Shown: positions 8,684 to 19,209, counted from the first letter of the stretch. The stretch is DNA of 64,000 nt from Streptomyces sp. R33 (GCF_041200175.1 NZ_CP165727.1:744001-808000), one strand, 5' to 3'. Numbers and translations are program-made. The notes: a model not told the origin generated them from the letters alone.

Positions 8684-11600
8684 ATGATCTCATTGCGTTC
8701 GTTAGGCCGTTCCGCTGCGCAGGAAAGCCCGAGGCCGGCGCAGAAGCACCGATCCGCCGATGCCCCCGGCATCGGGCAGGTCGACGTGGCGTTGCCCGCC
8801 GAGGAGGCCCAGGCCCTGCCCCGGCGCGCCGCTGAGCTCGGTGTCACCGTCAACACCCTGGTCCAGGGCGCCTGGGCGGTGCTCCTCGCCGGGCTCACGG
8901 GCCGGGACGACGTGGTCTTCGGGGCCACCGTCTCCGGACGCCCGCCCGCCGTCGCCGGTGTCGAGTCGATGGTGGGCCTGTTCATCAACACCCTTCCGGT
9001 ACGCGTCCGTTGCACTCCGGGAATGTCGTTCGCGCAGGTCCTGTCCACGCTCCAGGAGCGGCAGGCAGCCCTGCTCGACCACCACCACCACAGCCTGTCC
9101 GCGATCCAGCAGGCCACCGGCCTGAAGGAGCTCTTCGACACCCTCGTGGTGTTCGAGTCCTACCCGGTCGACCGGGCCGCGGCCGCCGACGCCGGTACGG
9201 CGGCCGGGATCGCCATCACCGGTCTGCGCCCGTTCACCGGCACCCACTACCCGCTGACGCTGATGGCGGGCATGGATCCGTACTTGTGCCTGTCGCTCCA
9301 GTACCAGCCGTCCGCGCTCGACCGGGCCACGGTCGACCACATCGCTGCGCGCCTGCCGGACGTCCTGCGCCTCGCCCTGACCGCCCCCGATTCGCCGATG
9401 GCTCTGGCCGACGTCCTGGCCCCGGCTGACCGCGACCCCTTCCGCAGTGGTCCCGCGGACACGAGGGCGCCGGTTCCGGCAGCGACGCTGCCACAGCTCT
9501 TCGAGCGGCAGGCGGCGACAACACCGGACGCAACGGCGCTGGTCCACGACGGCGCCGCCCTGTCGTACGCGGAGATCAACGCGCGCGTCAACCGCCTGGC
9601 CCGGGAACTCGCCGCCCGGGGCGCGGGCCCGGAAACCGTGGTGGCGATCGCGCTACCACGCTCCCCCGAACTGATCGTGGCCATGCTCGCGGTCCTCAAG
9701 GCGGGCGCAGCCTATCTGCCGGTCGACCCCAAGTACCCCAGCAGCCGCCTGGACTTCATCCTCGGCGACGCCGCCCCCGCCCTGATCCTGACCGACACGG
9801 CGACGACCGGCGCACTGCCCGGGACCACGGCCCCGATCCTGCACTTGGACGACCTCGACGTGTCCCGTCGGCCCGGCGGCAACCCGGCCACCACCGACGG
9901 GACCGGTCCCCGGACGTTGGCATACGTGATGTACACCTCCGGCTCCACCGGCACCCCCAAGGGCGTCCTGCTCGACCACGCCACCATCACCAACGGCATC
10001 CACCACCTCGCCCACCAGACCGGCATCCGAGCGGGCTCACGCGTGCTGGCCTCCACCTCCATCAACTTCGACGTCTCCGTCTTCGAGATCTTCACCAGCC
10101 TCTGTCACGGCGCCACCGTCGACCTCGTGCAGGACGTCCTCGAGCTCACCGAACGCGACACCTGGACCGGCAGCCTCATCAGCACCGTCCCCTCCGCCTT
10201 CGCCGAACTCCTCGACCGGATCACCCCCACCACCTCCGTCGACACGCTCGTCTTCGCAGGCGAAGCTCTGCCGTCGACACTGGTGGAGCGGGTGCGGGAG
10301 GCGTTCCCCGGCGTCCGGATCGTCAACGCCTACGGTCAGACGGAGTCCTTCTACGCCACCACCTTCACCACCGACGGCACCCGGACCGGTGTGGGCAGCG
10401 CACCCATCGGCACCCCGCTGCCCGCCGTGCGCGCGTACGTGCTCGGCCCGTGGCTGAAGCCCGTTCCCCCGGGCGTCGTCGGCGAGTTGTACGTTGCCGG
10501 CGAGCTGGCCCGCGGCTATCGCGGCCGGGCGGCCCTGACCGCCGAACGCTTCCTCGCCGACCCCTACGGCCCGCCCGGCTCCCGCATGTACCGCACCGGC
10601 GACCTCGCCCGCCGGAACGGCGACGGACAGTTGGAGTACGCGGGGCGCACCGACACCCAGATCAAGATCCGCGGCTTCCGCGTGGAACCCGGCGAGGTCG
10701 AGGCCGCGCTCATCGCCCATCCCGACGTGACCAGGGCAGCAGTCGTCGCGAGGGATGCACCCACCGGGAGGCAATTGATCGCCTACGTGACGGGGGCAAC
10801 CGTCGACGGCGGGACGCTGCGCGCGTTCGTGGCGCCGCGGCTGCCCGAGTTCATGGTCCCGTCGGCCTTCGTGGTCCTGGACCGGCTCCCGCTGACCCCC
10901 AACGGCAAGCTGGACCGCGCCGCTCTGCCCGCGCCGGACCCCACCGTGGGCACGGACGCGTACCGGGCCCCGCGCACTGCACACGAGGAGACGCTGTGCG
11001 CCCTGTTCGGGGAGGTACTGGGTGTGGAGCGGGTCGGCATCGACGACGACTTCTTCGCCCTCGGCGGTCATTCGCTGCTGATCGTGCGCCTGCTCGCCCG
11101 TATGGACGCCGAACTCGACGTGCGCGTCGGGGTGCGGGACTTCCTCACCGCCCCGCGCCCTGGCGACCTCGCCGGGCTCGTCGCCGGCGATACGGCGGGC
11201 CGGGCACCCGGCTCCCCCGCCGTGGTGCCGCCGTCGGAGGCGCGGCTCGCGCCCGGCCTGCGCTTCCCGGATGCCGGGGGCTTCGGCGCGCCACCGCGGC
11301 ACGTACTGCTCACCGGCGCCACCGGGTTCGTCGGCGCGTTCCTGCTGCGGGAGCTCCTCGCGCAGACCGACGCGCAGGTGCACTGCCTGGTGCGCGCGGA
11401 TGCGGAGACGGCCGGACGCGCGCGCCTGCACGCCGTGTTGGACTCGTACGGCATCGACGTGGGGGCGGACGCCGAGCGCGTGCGCATCGTTCCCGGCGAC
11501 CTCGCGCAGGACGGCCTCGGCATCGGCGCGGCCCGCTGGGGCACGCTGCAGGACGAGCTGGACACGATCGTCCATGCGGGCGCGTACGTGCACCACCTGT

Positions 11601-12427
11601 CGGCGTACGAACGTCTGAAGGCGGCCAACGTGGAGGGCACGCGGGCGCTGCTGCAGCTCGCGGCCGCGGGCAGGCCGAAGCGCTTCCACTACCTGTCCAC
11701 GCTGGGAATCTTCGGGCACGGCCCGACGCCGAGGCTGATCACCGAAGGCTCTGCGATCGAAGAGGCGCGACACATGGCCGCCGACGGCTACCTGGCGAGC
11801 AAGTGGGTGGCCGACATGATGGTCAAGGAAGCCGTCGCCCGCGGTGCGTCCGCCCGCGTGTACCGGCTCGGCCGCATCTGGGCGGAATCGGAGCGGGGCG
11901 CCATCAACCCGGACGACATGTTCTGCCGCCTGCTGGTCAGCTGCGCCGCCCTCGGCTGCCACCCGGAGGACACGGCGCTGCAGGCCGATCTGCTTCCCGT
12001 CGACATCGCGGCCCGCGCCCTCGTGGCCCTCGCCCTGACCGACGAAGGCCCGGAGTCCGCCGCCGTGCACCATCTGCATCACCCCGGGAAGACCGGCGCG
12101 GACGCCTTCCTGCGCGTCTTCGACGAGTGGCGGGGGACGCAGTCGGAGCCGGTGGGGCTCGGCACGTGGCTGCGCCGCCTCAGGCAGGCGAGCGAGGCCG
12201 GGCGCGACCTGCCGTTCCTGCCGTACCTCGACGTGTTCCAGCAGCACGTCGAGCAGATGGAGAACGCCGCGGGCGCGGTGGACGCCGCCGATCTCCCGTC
12301 CGACACCTACCGCAACGATCTGACCCTGCGGGCCCTTGAGCGCCTGGGCGTGGCCGTGCCCGAGGTCGACGAACGGATGATCCGGGACTTCTGGCAGCAC
12401 TTGGAGGCCACGGGGGAGCTCGGCTGA
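8684..12427 (+). CDS. NRPS module: half C domain - A - PCP - terminal reductase
   Basis: About 1247 residues. Residues ~25-270 match only the C-terminal half of a condensation domain ([37 protein letters not shown]); the catalytic HHxxxDG half is missing. A complete adenylation domain follows ([11 protein letters not shown] at about 416, FDVS near 461, [25 protein letters not shown]), then a carrier domain ([10 protein letters not shown], phosphopantetheine Ser near 797). The C-terminal NAD(P)-dependent thioester reductase has [11 protein letters not shown] and GYLASK and would release an aldehyde or alcohol. Aligning by hand to GrsA gives a pocket of about DVFAVAAYAK; I assign no substrate. 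ATG 8684 is abutted by GGGGG, and TTG 8693 is a possible start. Likely a broken or minimal NRPS; no other biosynthetic gene is adjacent. Confidence 0.85.
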   Translation: MISLRSLGRSAAQESPRPAQKHRSADAPGIGQVDVALPAEEAQALPRRAAELGVTVNTLVQGAWAVLLAGLTGRDDVVFGATVSGRPPAVAGVESMVGLFINTLPVRVRCTPGMSFAQVLSTLQERQAALLDHHHHSLSAIQQATGLKELFDTLVVFESYPVDRAAAADAGTAAGIAITGLRPFTGTHYPLTLMAGMDPYLCLSLQYQPSALDRATVDHIAARLPDVLRLALTAPDSPMALADVLAPADRDPFRSGPADTRAPVPAATLPQLFERQAATTPDATALVHDGAALSYAEINARVNRLARELAARGAGPETVVAIALPRSPELIVAMLAVLKAGAAYLPVDPKYPSSRLDFILGDAAPALILTDTATTGALPGTTAPILHLDDLDVSRRPGGNPATTDGTGPRTLAYVMYTSGSTGTPKGVLLDHATITNGIHHLAHQTGIRAGSRVLASTSINFDVSVFEIFTSLCHGATVDLVQDVLELTERDTWTGSLISTVPSAFAELLDRITPTTSVDTLVFAGEALPSTLVERVREAFPGVRIVNAYGQTESFYATTFTTDGTRTGVGSAPIGTPLPAVRAYVLGPWLKPVPPGVVGELYVAGELARGYRGRAALTAERFLADPYGPPGSRMYRTGDLARRNGDGQLEYAGRTDTQIKIRGFRVEPGEVEAALIAHPDVTRAAVVARDAPTGRQLIAYVTGATVDGGTLRAFVAPRLPEFMVPSAFVVLDRLPLTPNGKLDRAALPAPDPTVGTDAYRAPRTAHEETLCALFGEVLGVERVGIDDDFFALGGHSLLIVRLLARMDAELDVRVGVRDFLTAPRPGDLAGLVAGDTAGRAPGSPAVVPPSEARLAPGLRFPDAGGFGAPPRHVLLTGATGFVGAFLLRELLAQTDAQVHCLVRADAETAGRARLHAVLDSYGIDVGADAERVRIVPGDLAQDGLGIGAARWGTLQDELDTIVHAGAYVHHLSAYERLKAANVEGTRALLQLAAAGRPKRFHYLSTLGIFGHGPTPRLITEGSAIEEARHMAADGYLASKWVADMMVKEAVARGASARVYRLGRIWAESERGAINPDDMFCRLLVSCAALGCHPEDTALQADLLPVDIAARALVALALTDEGPESAAVHHLHHPGKTGADAFLRVFDEWRGTQSEPVGLGTWLRRLRQASEAGRDLPFLPYLDVFQQHVEQMENAAGAVDAADLPSDTYRNDLTLRALERLGVAVPEVDERMIRDFWQHLEATGELG

Positions 12428-12482
12428 CAGGACGCGCCGGATCGCCCGGCAGGCTCCGGCAGGTGGCCCGCTGCGGGGGCTT

Positions 12483-12513
12483 CAGCGCCGGTGACCCCCG
12501 TACACCGGCGCTG
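12483..12513 (+). terminator. Hairpin terminator after the NRPS
   Basis: Perfect 11-bp stem CAGCGCCGGTG/CACCGGCGCTG with a 9-base loop, about 55 bases after the NRPS stop. No U-run, as is usual in streptomycetes. Confidence 0.65.
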
Positions 12514-12578
12514 GTGTGCCCTCGTCGGCACGCACGGCGTCCCGGCCGTGCACACGTACGACGCCCACCGGCCCGACG

Positions 12579-12701
12579 TCAGCGGCCGTCCCCACCACCG
12601 TCCTCCCGACGCCTGCGGCGGCGTCGGCCGAGGGCTCCCGCCAAACCGATCAAGCCACCTGTGAGCGCGCCGGACACGAGGATGCGCAGCAGGTCTTCCA
12701 T
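12579..12701 (-). CDS. Small single-span membrane protein (40 aa)
   Basis: A short frame starting MEDLLRILVSGALTGGLIGL, with one hydrophobic helix at about 4-25 and then a strongly basic tail (GRRRRRRRED). GGGGGAG lies 6 bases before the ATG at 12701, which supports translation from here rather than from the longer frame. The positive-inside rule puts the Arg tail in the cytoplasm. Function unknown. Confidence 0.5.
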   Translation of the reverse strand: MEDLLRILVSGALTGGLIGLAGALGRRRRRRREDGGGDGR

Positions 12702-12840
12702 GGTCCACTCCCCCTTCTGGGCCAGGTTCACCGTTGCCCGGTCCGCCCTGGGGCGCCAGGTGCTCGGGTGCCTGATCAACTACGAACGGGACACTACCGA
12801 CGTGCAGAGCGCCTGGCTTGGACAAATTTGACCTCGCCCC

Positions 12841-13716
12841 TCACAGGGCCAGGGCGCCCTCTGCCACACGGGCGGCAGCCACCTGGCCGGGAGTGGTCTC
12901 GGCCAAGGCCCGGAACTCGCGGTTGAGGTGGGCCTGGTCGTAAAAGCCACAGGCAGCGGTCACTTCAGTGAGACTCGCTCCCCCGCGGGAGAGCAGCCGC
13001 ACGGCCCGGTGGAAGCGCAGCACACGGGCGGACATCTTGGGCGTCAGGCCTACCTGTTCGGTGAACTTGCGGGTCAAGTAGCCCTGACTCCAGCCCACTT
13101 CGGCCGCGATGCGGCTGACCGGGATCGCTCCGCCGGCGTGGGAAAGCAGTCGCCAGGCGTGGCACACCTCGGGCGCGGGCCGCGGACCCCGCTCGATCCG
13201 GGCCGCCAACGCAATGTCCAGCAGGTCGAACCGGGCACCCCAGTTGCTCGTGGCGGCCAGTTGCTCCGCCAGCATTCCGCCCTCGGCGCCGAAGACGTCG
13301 CAGAGCCCGACCACCCTGTTGGTCAACTCGCGCATCGGAACGGCGAACAGCCGGTAGGCGCCCAGAGGGGTCAACTCGAGCCGGATCGCCTCCTGGCCAC
13401 CAGGGTGGTCACACATCCGGGGCCCGTCCTCGAGACCCGCGACCAGCGAGCCGGTCACCTGGCTCTCCGGACCCGACTCCCCCAGCCGGCGGACCTGGGC
13501 GAACGGCTCCCCCAGGCTGATCACCAGGACCGCCCGACCCGTGGGAACCAATCGCACCCGGTAGGGCACGGCCCCCGCCGCCTCCCAGTAGCCGGCATAG
13601 CTGTGCACGAACGGGCGTAATCGGGCAGGCCACGGGCGGGTGACCCGCCAGCGCCCACCCAACCGGGTCATCTCGACACCCCGACCGGCCGTGCCCGTGC
13701 TTCCGGTGACCTGCAT
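12841..13716 (-). CDS. AraC-family transcriptional regulator
   Basis: 291 residues with two C-terminal helix-turn-helix units: ISRIAAEVGWSQGYLTRKFT and VTAACGFYDQAHLNREFRAL, the standard AraC/XylS DNA-binding domain. The N-terminal 170 residues should bind an effector or mediate dimerisation and resemble the DUF6597-like domain of many actinobacterial AraC proteins (RPFVHSYAGYWE). GGGGAGGG just before the ATG at 13716 supports the start. It follows the isochorismatase-like gene in the same direction after 156 bp, so it may regulate that gene and the ABC importer, but no site is identified. Confidence 0.85.
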   Translation of the reverse strand: MQVTGSTGTAGRGVEMTRLGGRWRVTRPWPARLRPFVHSYAGYWEAAGAVPYRVRLVPTGRAVLVISLGEPFAQVRRLGESGPESQVTGSLVAGLEDGPRMCDHPGGQEAIRLELTPLGAYRLFAVPMRELTNRVVGLCDVFGAEGGMLAEQLAATSNWGARFDLLDIALAARIERGPRPAPEVCHAWRLLSHAGGAIPVSRIAAEVGWSQGYLTRKFTEQVGLTPKMSARVLRFHRAVRLLSRGGASLTEVTAACGFYDQAHLNREFRALAETTPGQVAAARVAEGALAL

Positions 13717-13872
13717 GGCCCTCCCCTTCCAGCGGCGCCGAGCGCCCGGCCCCGGCCGAGACCCCTGACGGTCGGTGGGCCTCGACCCGGTACCGCTCCC
13801 TGAGCATGCATCAGCATCCCAGAGACCACGGGCAGTACGGGCTGCGAGCGCGTTACGGCGACGACGGACCGA

Positions 13873-14553
13873 TCAGAACGCGCCGCCGTCGATCAGCGCG
13901 AGGACCTCCGCTGTCGGCCGCACATCGCCAAAGGACCGGTAGACCGTGTGGAGGGTGGCGTTGTGGTCCTGATCGCGGCCGGTGGCGTTGGCATCGGCCA
14001 CCATGACGACCCGGTAGCCGAGCGTCGAGGCATCGCGGGCGGAGGACTCGCAGCAGACGTTGGTGACCGTTCCTGTGATCAGAACCGTGTCGATGCCGCG
14101 CGCCTCGAGCCGCTCGGGGAGTGGGCAGTGGCCGGGGAAGAAGGCGCTGGGTGCGGTCTTCTCCACCAGCACGTCGTCGGCACCGACAGTGAAGCCGTGC
14201 CACAGGCGATCGGAGAGCGGGCCGCTGCCGCCGGCGTTGCGGAACATCCCGGCCGCCTCGGGGCCGTGGAATTCGTCGCCGACCCGGGTGCGCTCGGTAC
14301 GCCCGGGCAGTACCCAGGCGACCGTTCCGCCGGCGGTGCGCAGTCGGCCGGCCAGACGCCGGACGTTCGGGACGATGCCGCGGCAGTACGGGTTGGCTTC
14401 CACGAAGAACGGCACCATGTCGACCACCACCAGCGCGGTGCGGGCGGGATCGAGGCTGGTGTACGCGAATCGGCGGCCGCGGCGCTCCTCCTGGCGCCGG
14501 TACTCGCGGTCCTCGATGTGCCAGGCGTGCGGGAGCGGTTCGTTGTCGGACAC
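13873..14553 (-). CDS. Cysteine hydrolase, isochorismatase-like family
   Basis: 226 residues with the catalytic triad of the isochorismatase-like superfamily: Asp in ALVVVDM (about 40-46), Lys in VEKTAPSAFF and Cys in TVTNVCCESSARDAS. Members hydrolyse isochorismate, N-carbamoylsarcosine, nicotinamide or other amides; the exact substrate cannot be called. The start is GTG at 14553 with AGGAG about 8 bases before. It lies downstream of the liv-type importer in the same direction (152-bp gap). A plausible reading is that the importer brings in an amide or ureide that this enzyme cleaves. Confidence 0.85.
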   Translation of the reverse strand: MSDNEPLPHAWHIEDREYRRQEERRGRRFAYTSLDPARTALVVVDMVPFFVEANPYCRGIVPNVRRLAGRLRTAGGTVAWVLPGRTERTRVGDEFHGPEAAGMFRNAGGSGPLSDRLWHGFTVGADDVLVEKTAPSAFFPGHCPLPERLEARGIDTVLITGTVTNVCCESSARDASTLGYRVVMVADANATGRDQDHNATLHTVYRSFGDVRPTAEVLALIDGGAF

Positions 14554-14705
14554 GGCGGAGCTCCTGTCGGTCGTGGTCGGGGTGACGCTTCCGGAACGAC
14601 GGACCCGTCGAGTCCGTCACCGGCAAGGCAGCTTGGCGACTCTCGTCGTCCCGGTGCGGGTGAGGGCGGCGGCGACCGCGGTGAGCGCGGGCTGGACGGT
14701 CCCGC

Positions 14706-15413
14706 TCAGTCGACGCCGAGCAGGCGCCGCCGGTCCTCGGGACGGGATGCGAACTCCGCACAGGACGCTCGGTGGACGATGCGTCCCTTCTGCATGACCG
14801 CGACCTCCTGCGCGACGGAGAAGGCGAGCCCCAGGTTCTGCTCGACGAGCACGACCGACATGCCCTGCGCGCCCACCTCGCGGATCACCTCCCCGACCTG
14901 GGCGACGATCGCGGGAGCGAGGCCGTCGGACGGTTCGTCGAGCAGCAGCAGACGCGGATTGCCCAGCAGCGCCCTGGCGATCGCGAGCATCTGCTGTTCC
15001 CCGCCGGAGAGCTCGTCCCCGCGGTGGCCGAGCCGCTCCCCCAGCCGCGGCAGCAGGCCGAGGACGCGGGCCCTCGTCCACGGGCCCGTCGCCGGGCGCC
15101 GCGAGGCGATCGTCAGGTGCTCGGCCACGGTCAGCGGGGCGAACACCCGGCGCCCCTGCGGGACGACGCCGACCCCGGCTCGGGCGATCACGTCGACGCG
15201 GGACCCGGCGATCTCCTGTCCGCCGAGCGTGACGCTGCCTGCGTACGGCCGGACGAGCCCCATGACGGTCGAGATCAGGGTGGTCTTCCCGACCCCGTTG
15301 CGCCCGAGGACGGCGACGATCCCGCCCGCGTCGAGATCGAGGTCGACACCGCCGAGGACGACGCCTCCGGCGTACCCGGAGCGCAGCTCACGCACGCTGA
15401 AGAACGATTTCAC
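14706..15413 (-). CDS. livF: Branched-chain-amino-acid-type ABC transporter ATPase (LivF)
   Basis: 235 residues: Walker A LGRNGVGKTTL, Q-loop, signature LSGGEQQMLAIARALL and Walker B LLLLDEPSDGL. Short length and QGRRVFAPLTVAEHL are characteristic of the LivF subgroup. It energises the LivH/LivM channel on the cytoplasmic face. Its start overlaps the livG stop by 4 bases (ATGA-type), so translation is coupled. Last gene of the five-gene importer operon. Confidence 0.9.
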   Translation of the reverse strand: MKSFFSVRELRSGYAGGVVLGGVDLDLDAGGIVAVLGRNGVGKTTLISTVMGLVRPYAGSVTLGGQEIAGSRVDVIARAGVGVVPQGRRVFAPLTVAEHLTIASRRPATGPWTRARVLGLLPRLGERLGHRGDELSGGEQQMLAIARALLGNPRLLLLDEPSDGLAPAIVAQVGEVIREVGAQGMSVVLVEQNLGLAFSVAQEVAVMQKGRIVHRASCAEFASRPEDRRRLLGVD

Positions 15414-16183
15414 GAGGAGACCTCCACGGTGCCGAGGTAGGCGCTCTGGACTTCGGCGGAGGCCCGTACCTCGTCCGGGGAGCCGGTCATCACGTGTCTG
15501 CCGAGGTGCATGACGGTGACCGTGTCGGCGAGCTCGAAGACCATGTCGAGGTCGTGTTCGATGAGCAGTACGGTCACCTCGCCGGGCAGGGCGGCGATCA
15601 GGTCGGTGAGCCGTGCGGTCTCCGCGGGAGACATGCCGGCGGCCGGCTCGTCCAGGAGCAGCAGCCGGGGGTCGGTGGCCAGTGCGACGGCGACCTCCAG
15701 CTGCCGCCGCTCACCGTGCGAGAGCGCGGCCGCTGCGACCTCGTGCCGGGCGGGCAGACCCACCCGTTCGAGCAGCGCGTGCGCCTGTGCGAGCTCCTTC
15801 GGGCGGGCGCCGACCTTCCGCCATCCGCCGAGGCCTCTCCCGGCCCGGCGCAACACGGCAAGCATGACGTTCTCCAGTACGGACTCCCGCATGAAGAGAC
15901 TGGAGTGCTGGAACGTCGCTGCGACGCCGAGCCCGACCCGGCGGTGCACGGGCAGCCGGGTCACGTCCTTCCCGTCGACGAGGATGGATCCGGCGGTGAC
16001 CGGCAGCGTTCCGGAGATCAGGCCGAACAAGGTCGACTTGCCCGCGCCGTTCGGGCCGATGATCGCGTGCCGCGCCCCTGCCCTCACGGCGAGGGAGACC
16101 TCGTCCAGGGCCCGGAAGGACCCAAAGTGCCGGGACGCCTTCCGTAGTTCGAGCAGAGGGTGGCTGTGGTCGTGGTCTGTCAC
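15410..16183 (-). CDS. livG: Branched-chain-amino-acid-type ABC transporter ATPase (LivG)
   Basis: 257 residues: Walker A IGPNGAGKSTLF, ATFQHSSLF Q-loop, signature LSHGERRQLEVAVALA and Walker B LLLLDEPAAGMSP; the AGMSP and VLLIEHDLDMVF elements are typical of LivG. The start is GTG at 16183, overlapping the livM stop by 4 bases; the long upstream open extension is antisense-like noise within livM. Partner of LivF. Confidence 0.9.
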   Translation of the reverse strand: MTDHDHSHPLLELRKASRHFGSFRALDEVSLAVRAGARHAIIGPNGAGKSTLFGLISGTLPVTAGSILVDGKDVTRLPVHRRVGLGVAATFQHSSLFMRESVLENVMLAVLRRAGRGLGGWRKVGARPKELAQAHALLERVGLPARHEVAAAALSHGERRQLEVAVALATDPRLLLLDEPAAGMSPAETARLTDLIAALPGEVTVLLIEHDLDMVFELADTVTVMHLGRHVMTGSPDEVRASAEVQSAYLGTVEVSS

Positions 16184-17157
16184 GTCGTTCTCTTCCGGGT
16201 CGGCGCGAGCGGCAGCCGTACGCCGGCCAGCCCGCGGGGCAGCGCGTAGACGGCGACGACGAAGAGCACCCCGAGCAGCAACGGGCCACGCCCGGCGACG
16301 GCTTCGAGGTTTCCGAGGTAGTCCCGGGTGAGCCAGACGAGTGCGGCGCCGGCGCAGGCTCCCCACATCGAGCCGGAGCCACCGATGACGACGGCCAGCA
16401 GCGCCAGGGCGGCGATCTCGAATCCGGCGTCGCCGGGCGAGACGAAGCGCTGTACCGAGACCCACAGGGCTCCGGCGGCGCCGGCCAGCGCCCCGGCGCC
16501 GCAGTAGACGGTCAGGGCGTAGCGCTGCGTCGGATAGCCGATCGCCCTCATCCGTGGCTCGTTGTCGCGGACGCCGCGCAGGGCGAGGGCGAACGGGGTC
16601 GATCCCAGGCGGGAGACGGCGGCGAAGAGCAGCAGGAACACCGCCAGTACGTAGAAGTAGACGAGGCCGTCCAGCGCCAGCGCGGGCATGCCGGGCAGCG
16701 GTACCACGGCCGGGATGCCCGATACGCCGTCGGTGCCGTTCGTCAGCGACTTCCAGTTGACGGCGGCGCTGTACGCGATCTCGCCGATGGCCAGTGTCAG
16801 CATCAGGAAGACCACGCCCCGGGCCCTCACCGCCAGCCACCCGGTCGGCACCGCCACCAGCGCGGAGACGCCGGCGGCGATGAGGAGTTGCAGGACTCCG
16901 ATGTCGGTGAGTCGCGTCGCCACGATCGCGGCCGTGTAGGCACCGACTCCGAAGTACGCCGACTGACCGAGGGTCGGCAGTCCGGTCAGGCCGGTGAGCA
17001 GGTTCACGCTGATGGCGAGGAGCCCGAACACCAGGATCCGCGACAGGGTGCCGACGGCGTACGGGTCGAGGACGAAGGGGGCCAGGGCGAGTGCGACGAC
17101 GACGGCGGTCACGGACAGCGGCCGCGCGCCCCTCCGGGCAGCTCTGTTCGGGCTCAT
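16180..17157 (-). CDS. livM: ABC importer permease (LivM)
   Basis: 325 residues with about eight to ten hydrophobic segments and the LivM hallmarks SVNLLTGLTGLPTLGQSAYFGVGAY (read here in two parts: SVNLLTGLTGLPTLGQSAYF) and ALRGVRDNEPRMRAIGY. Integral membrane component of the importer. Begins MSPNRAARR; the start overlaps the livH stop by 4 bases, so expression is coupled. Confidence 0.9.
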   Translation of the reverse strand: MSPNRAARRGARPLSVTAVVVALALAPFVLDPYAVGTLSRILVFGLLAISVNLLTGLTGLPTLGQSAYFGVGAYTAAIVATRLTDIGVLQLLIAAGVSALVAVPTGWLAVRARGVVFLMLTLAIGEIAYSAAVNWKSLTNGTDGVSGIPAVVPLPGMPALALDGLVYFYVLAVFLLLFAAVSRLGSTPFALALRGVRDNEPRMRAIGYPTQRYALTVYCGAGALAGAAGALWVSVQRFVSPGDAGFEIAALALLAVVIGGSGSMWGACAGAALVWLTRDYLGNLEAVAGRGPLLLGVLFVVAVYALPRGLAGVRLPLAPTRKRTT

Positions 17158-18032
17158 GTGCGCACCGCCGAGGGGATCAGGCCGTTCGGGCGGACGACGA
17201 GCACGAGCAGCATCGTGCCGAAGAGGAGGAAGGGAGCGTACTCGGGGAGCAGCGCCACCCCGAGGGTCTGCACCTGGCCGATGAGGAGCGCTCCGGCGAG
17301 CGCGCCGCGCACGGACCCGAGGCCGCCCACGACCACGACGACGAGCGAGAGGACGAGTACGCTCTCGTCGACGCCCGGACCGGGGCCCAGAATCGGTGCC
17401 CCGAGGACACCGCCGACCACCGCCAGGGCCGCGCCGGAGGCGAAGATCCCGTACAGCACCTTGCGGACGTCGACCCCGAGCGCGCGCACCATGTCCCGGT
17501 CCGCGACGGCGGCTCGCACGAGTGCCCCGAGCGAGCTGCGTTCGAAGACGAGGTGGACGAGGAGCGCGAGGGCGGCCGCGACGCCGATGAACACCAGCCG
17601 GTAGACCGGATACGCGTGGCCGACGAGGTCCACCGTGCCGCGCAGGGCGGTCGGCGGGTCCGTGGGCAGCACCTCGCCGCCGAAGGCCGCGGCGAGCAGG
17701 TCCGCGACGATGAAGGTGATGCCGAGCGTCAGCACGGCCTGGTCCAGGTGCCCGCGCCGGGCCAGCGGCCGGGTGAGGAACGTCAGCGCGGCCCCGCCCA
17801 TGCCGCCCACCAGGGCGCCGGCCGCCAGCGCGAGGACAAGACCCCACACGCTCCCGTCGGACAGCGCGTAGGCGACGTACGCTCCGGCGAGGTAGAGCGT
17901 GCCGTGGGCCAGGTTCAGCACGTCCATCATGCCGAAGACCAGGGAGAGTCCGACCGCGATCGTGAACAGCAGCAGACCGAAGGCAACCCCGTCGACGACG
18001 CTGACGAGGTTGCCGTCCAACCATCCGGTCAT
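17154..18032 (-). CDS. livH: ABC importer permease (LivH)
   Basis: 292 residues, multi-span membrane protein with GLSLVFGMMDVLNLAHGTLY near the N-terminus and VVVVGGLGSVRGALAGALLI near the C-terminus, both diagnostic of LivH permeases. The ATG at 18032 follows the livK stop by 1 base. Forms the channel with LivM. Confidence 0.9.
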   Translation of the reverse strand: MTGWLDGNLVSVVDGVAFGLLLFTIAVGLSLVFGMMDVLNLAHGTLYLAGAYVAYALSDGSVWGLVLALAAGALVGGMGGAALTFLTRPLARRGHLDQAVLTLGITFIVADLLAAAFGGEVLPTDPPTALRGTVDLVGHAYPVYRLVFIGVAAALALLVHLVFERSSLGALVRAAVADRDMVRALGVDVRKVLYGIFASGAALAVVGGVLGAPILGPGPGVDESVLVLSLVVVVVGGLGSVRGALAGALLIGQVQTLGVALLPEYAPFLLFGTMLLVLVVRPNGLIPSAVRT

Positions 18033-18033
18033 G

Positions 18034-19209
18034 TCAGCCGCCCAGCCGGCCGAGCTCGGACACGGCGGTGTTGGCCCCCTGCTTGACCTCGCGCAGGTAC
18101 CAGGGCTGGACGGGGGTACCACCGCTGTTGAACTGCCAGGTGCCGCGCGGGCTGTCGATGTCCCCCACCTTGGCGATGGCGGCGTTGACCGATTCCGGGG
18201 TCACGGTGCCACCGGCCGCCTTGATCGCTTTGTCGAGCACCTGCGCCGCGTCCCATGACGCCATCGCGTAGGTGGTCGCAGGCACGCCGTAGGCGGACTG
18301 GTAGGCGGGCGCGAACTGCTTGTTGGCCGCGTTGTCCAGGTCCGCGCTGTAGTTCAGCGCGGTGAGGATGCCGTCGGCCGCCTCGCCCTGTCCCTTCAGC
18401 ACGCCGCCCTCGGTGAGGAAGCCGGGCGCGTAGAGCGGGATCTTGCCGGCCAGCCCGAAGTCCCGGTACTGCTTGACGAAGTCGACGGCCGCGCCGCCCG
18501 CATAGAAGCAGAAGACCGCCTTCGCACCGGAGTTCTCGATCTGTGCCAGGTACGGCTGGAAGTTCTTCGTCGCCGGGAACGGGGTGTAGACCTCCTCGCC
18601 CGCGAGCTTGCCCCCGGCCGGGAGGAAGGTGGACTTGAATCCCTCCACCTCGTCCTTCCCCGCCTGGTAGCCCGCGGCGATCAGGAAGACCGGACCGCCG
18701 GCCTTCTCCGCGATGTACTTGCCCAGCGCCTTGCCCGGCTCGTCGTTGACGTACGACGTGCGCCAGATGTACTTGGTCCCGGTCAGCGTCGTCGGCGAGG
18801 CGTTCGAGCCGACGAGCGGGATCCTGCTGTTCTCGAAGAGGTCCTTGACCCCGTTGATGGTGGCCGAGCTGACCACGCCGCTCACCGCCAGCACCCGGTC
18901 CTGCTTGACGAGCTTCTCGGCCGCCGCCTTGCCGGAGTCGGCCGTCTCCCCCTCGTCGGCGATCACGATCTGCACCTCGCGGCCGCCGAGTTTGCCGCCG
19001 TGCTGCTTGACGTACAGCTCGAAGCCCTGCTTCATGTCGTCGCCGAGCGCCTTGTACGTGCCGGACTGCGGGACCAGGAGCCCGATCTTCACGGGCCCGC
19101 CCTGCTGGTCGCCGTCGCCGGTCCCGAGGCTGGCGCCACCGCACGCGGTGGTCAGCAAGAGGCCCGTTGTGACGGCGATCAGAGCAACGGGACGAAACCG
19201 ACGCGCCAT
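18034..19209 (-). CDS. livK: ABC importer substrate-binding lipoprotein (LivK-type)
   Basis: 391 residues. The signal is MARRFRPVALIAVTTGLLLT, followed by lipobox LTTAC, so it is a lipid-anchored exported receptor. The mature part is a periplasmic-binding-protein-type fold (VKIGLLVPQSGTYKALGDDM, DRVLAVSGVVSSATING) of the Leu/Ile/Val or amide/urea group. The ligand could be a branched-chain or aromatic acid, or an amide given the downstream hydrolase. GGAG lies 5 bases before the ATG. First gene of the operon, with a good promoter at 19281-19310. Confidence 0.9.
   Translation of the reverse strand: MARRFRPVALIAVTTGLLLTTACGGASLGTGDGDQQGGPVKIGLLVPQSGTYKALGDDMKQGFELYVKQHGGKLGGREVQIVIADEGETADSGKAAAEKLVKQDRVLAVSGVVSSATINGVKDLFENSRIPLVGSNASPTTLTGTKYIWRTSYVNDEPGKALGKYIAEKAGGPVFLIAAGYQAGKDEVEGFKSTFLPAGGKLAGEEVYTPFPATKNFQPYLAQIENSGAKAVFCFYAGGAAVDFVKQYRDFGLAGKIPLYAPGFLTEGGVLKGQGEAADGILTALNYSADLDNAANKQFAPAYQSAYGVPATTYAMASWDAAQVLDKAIKAAGGTVTPESVNAAIAKVGDIDSPRGTWQFNSGGTPVQPWYLREVKQGANTAVSELGRLGG

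Noticed and set aside
10450..12339. Arg/Pro-rich plus-strand frame within the NRPS
   Set aside because: Shifted-frame reading of the NRPS; low-complexity Arg/Gly/Pro composition.
10037..12400. 787-codon minus-strand open frame opposite the NRPS
   Set aside because: No recognisable domain and the plus strand encodes clear A, PCP and R domains.
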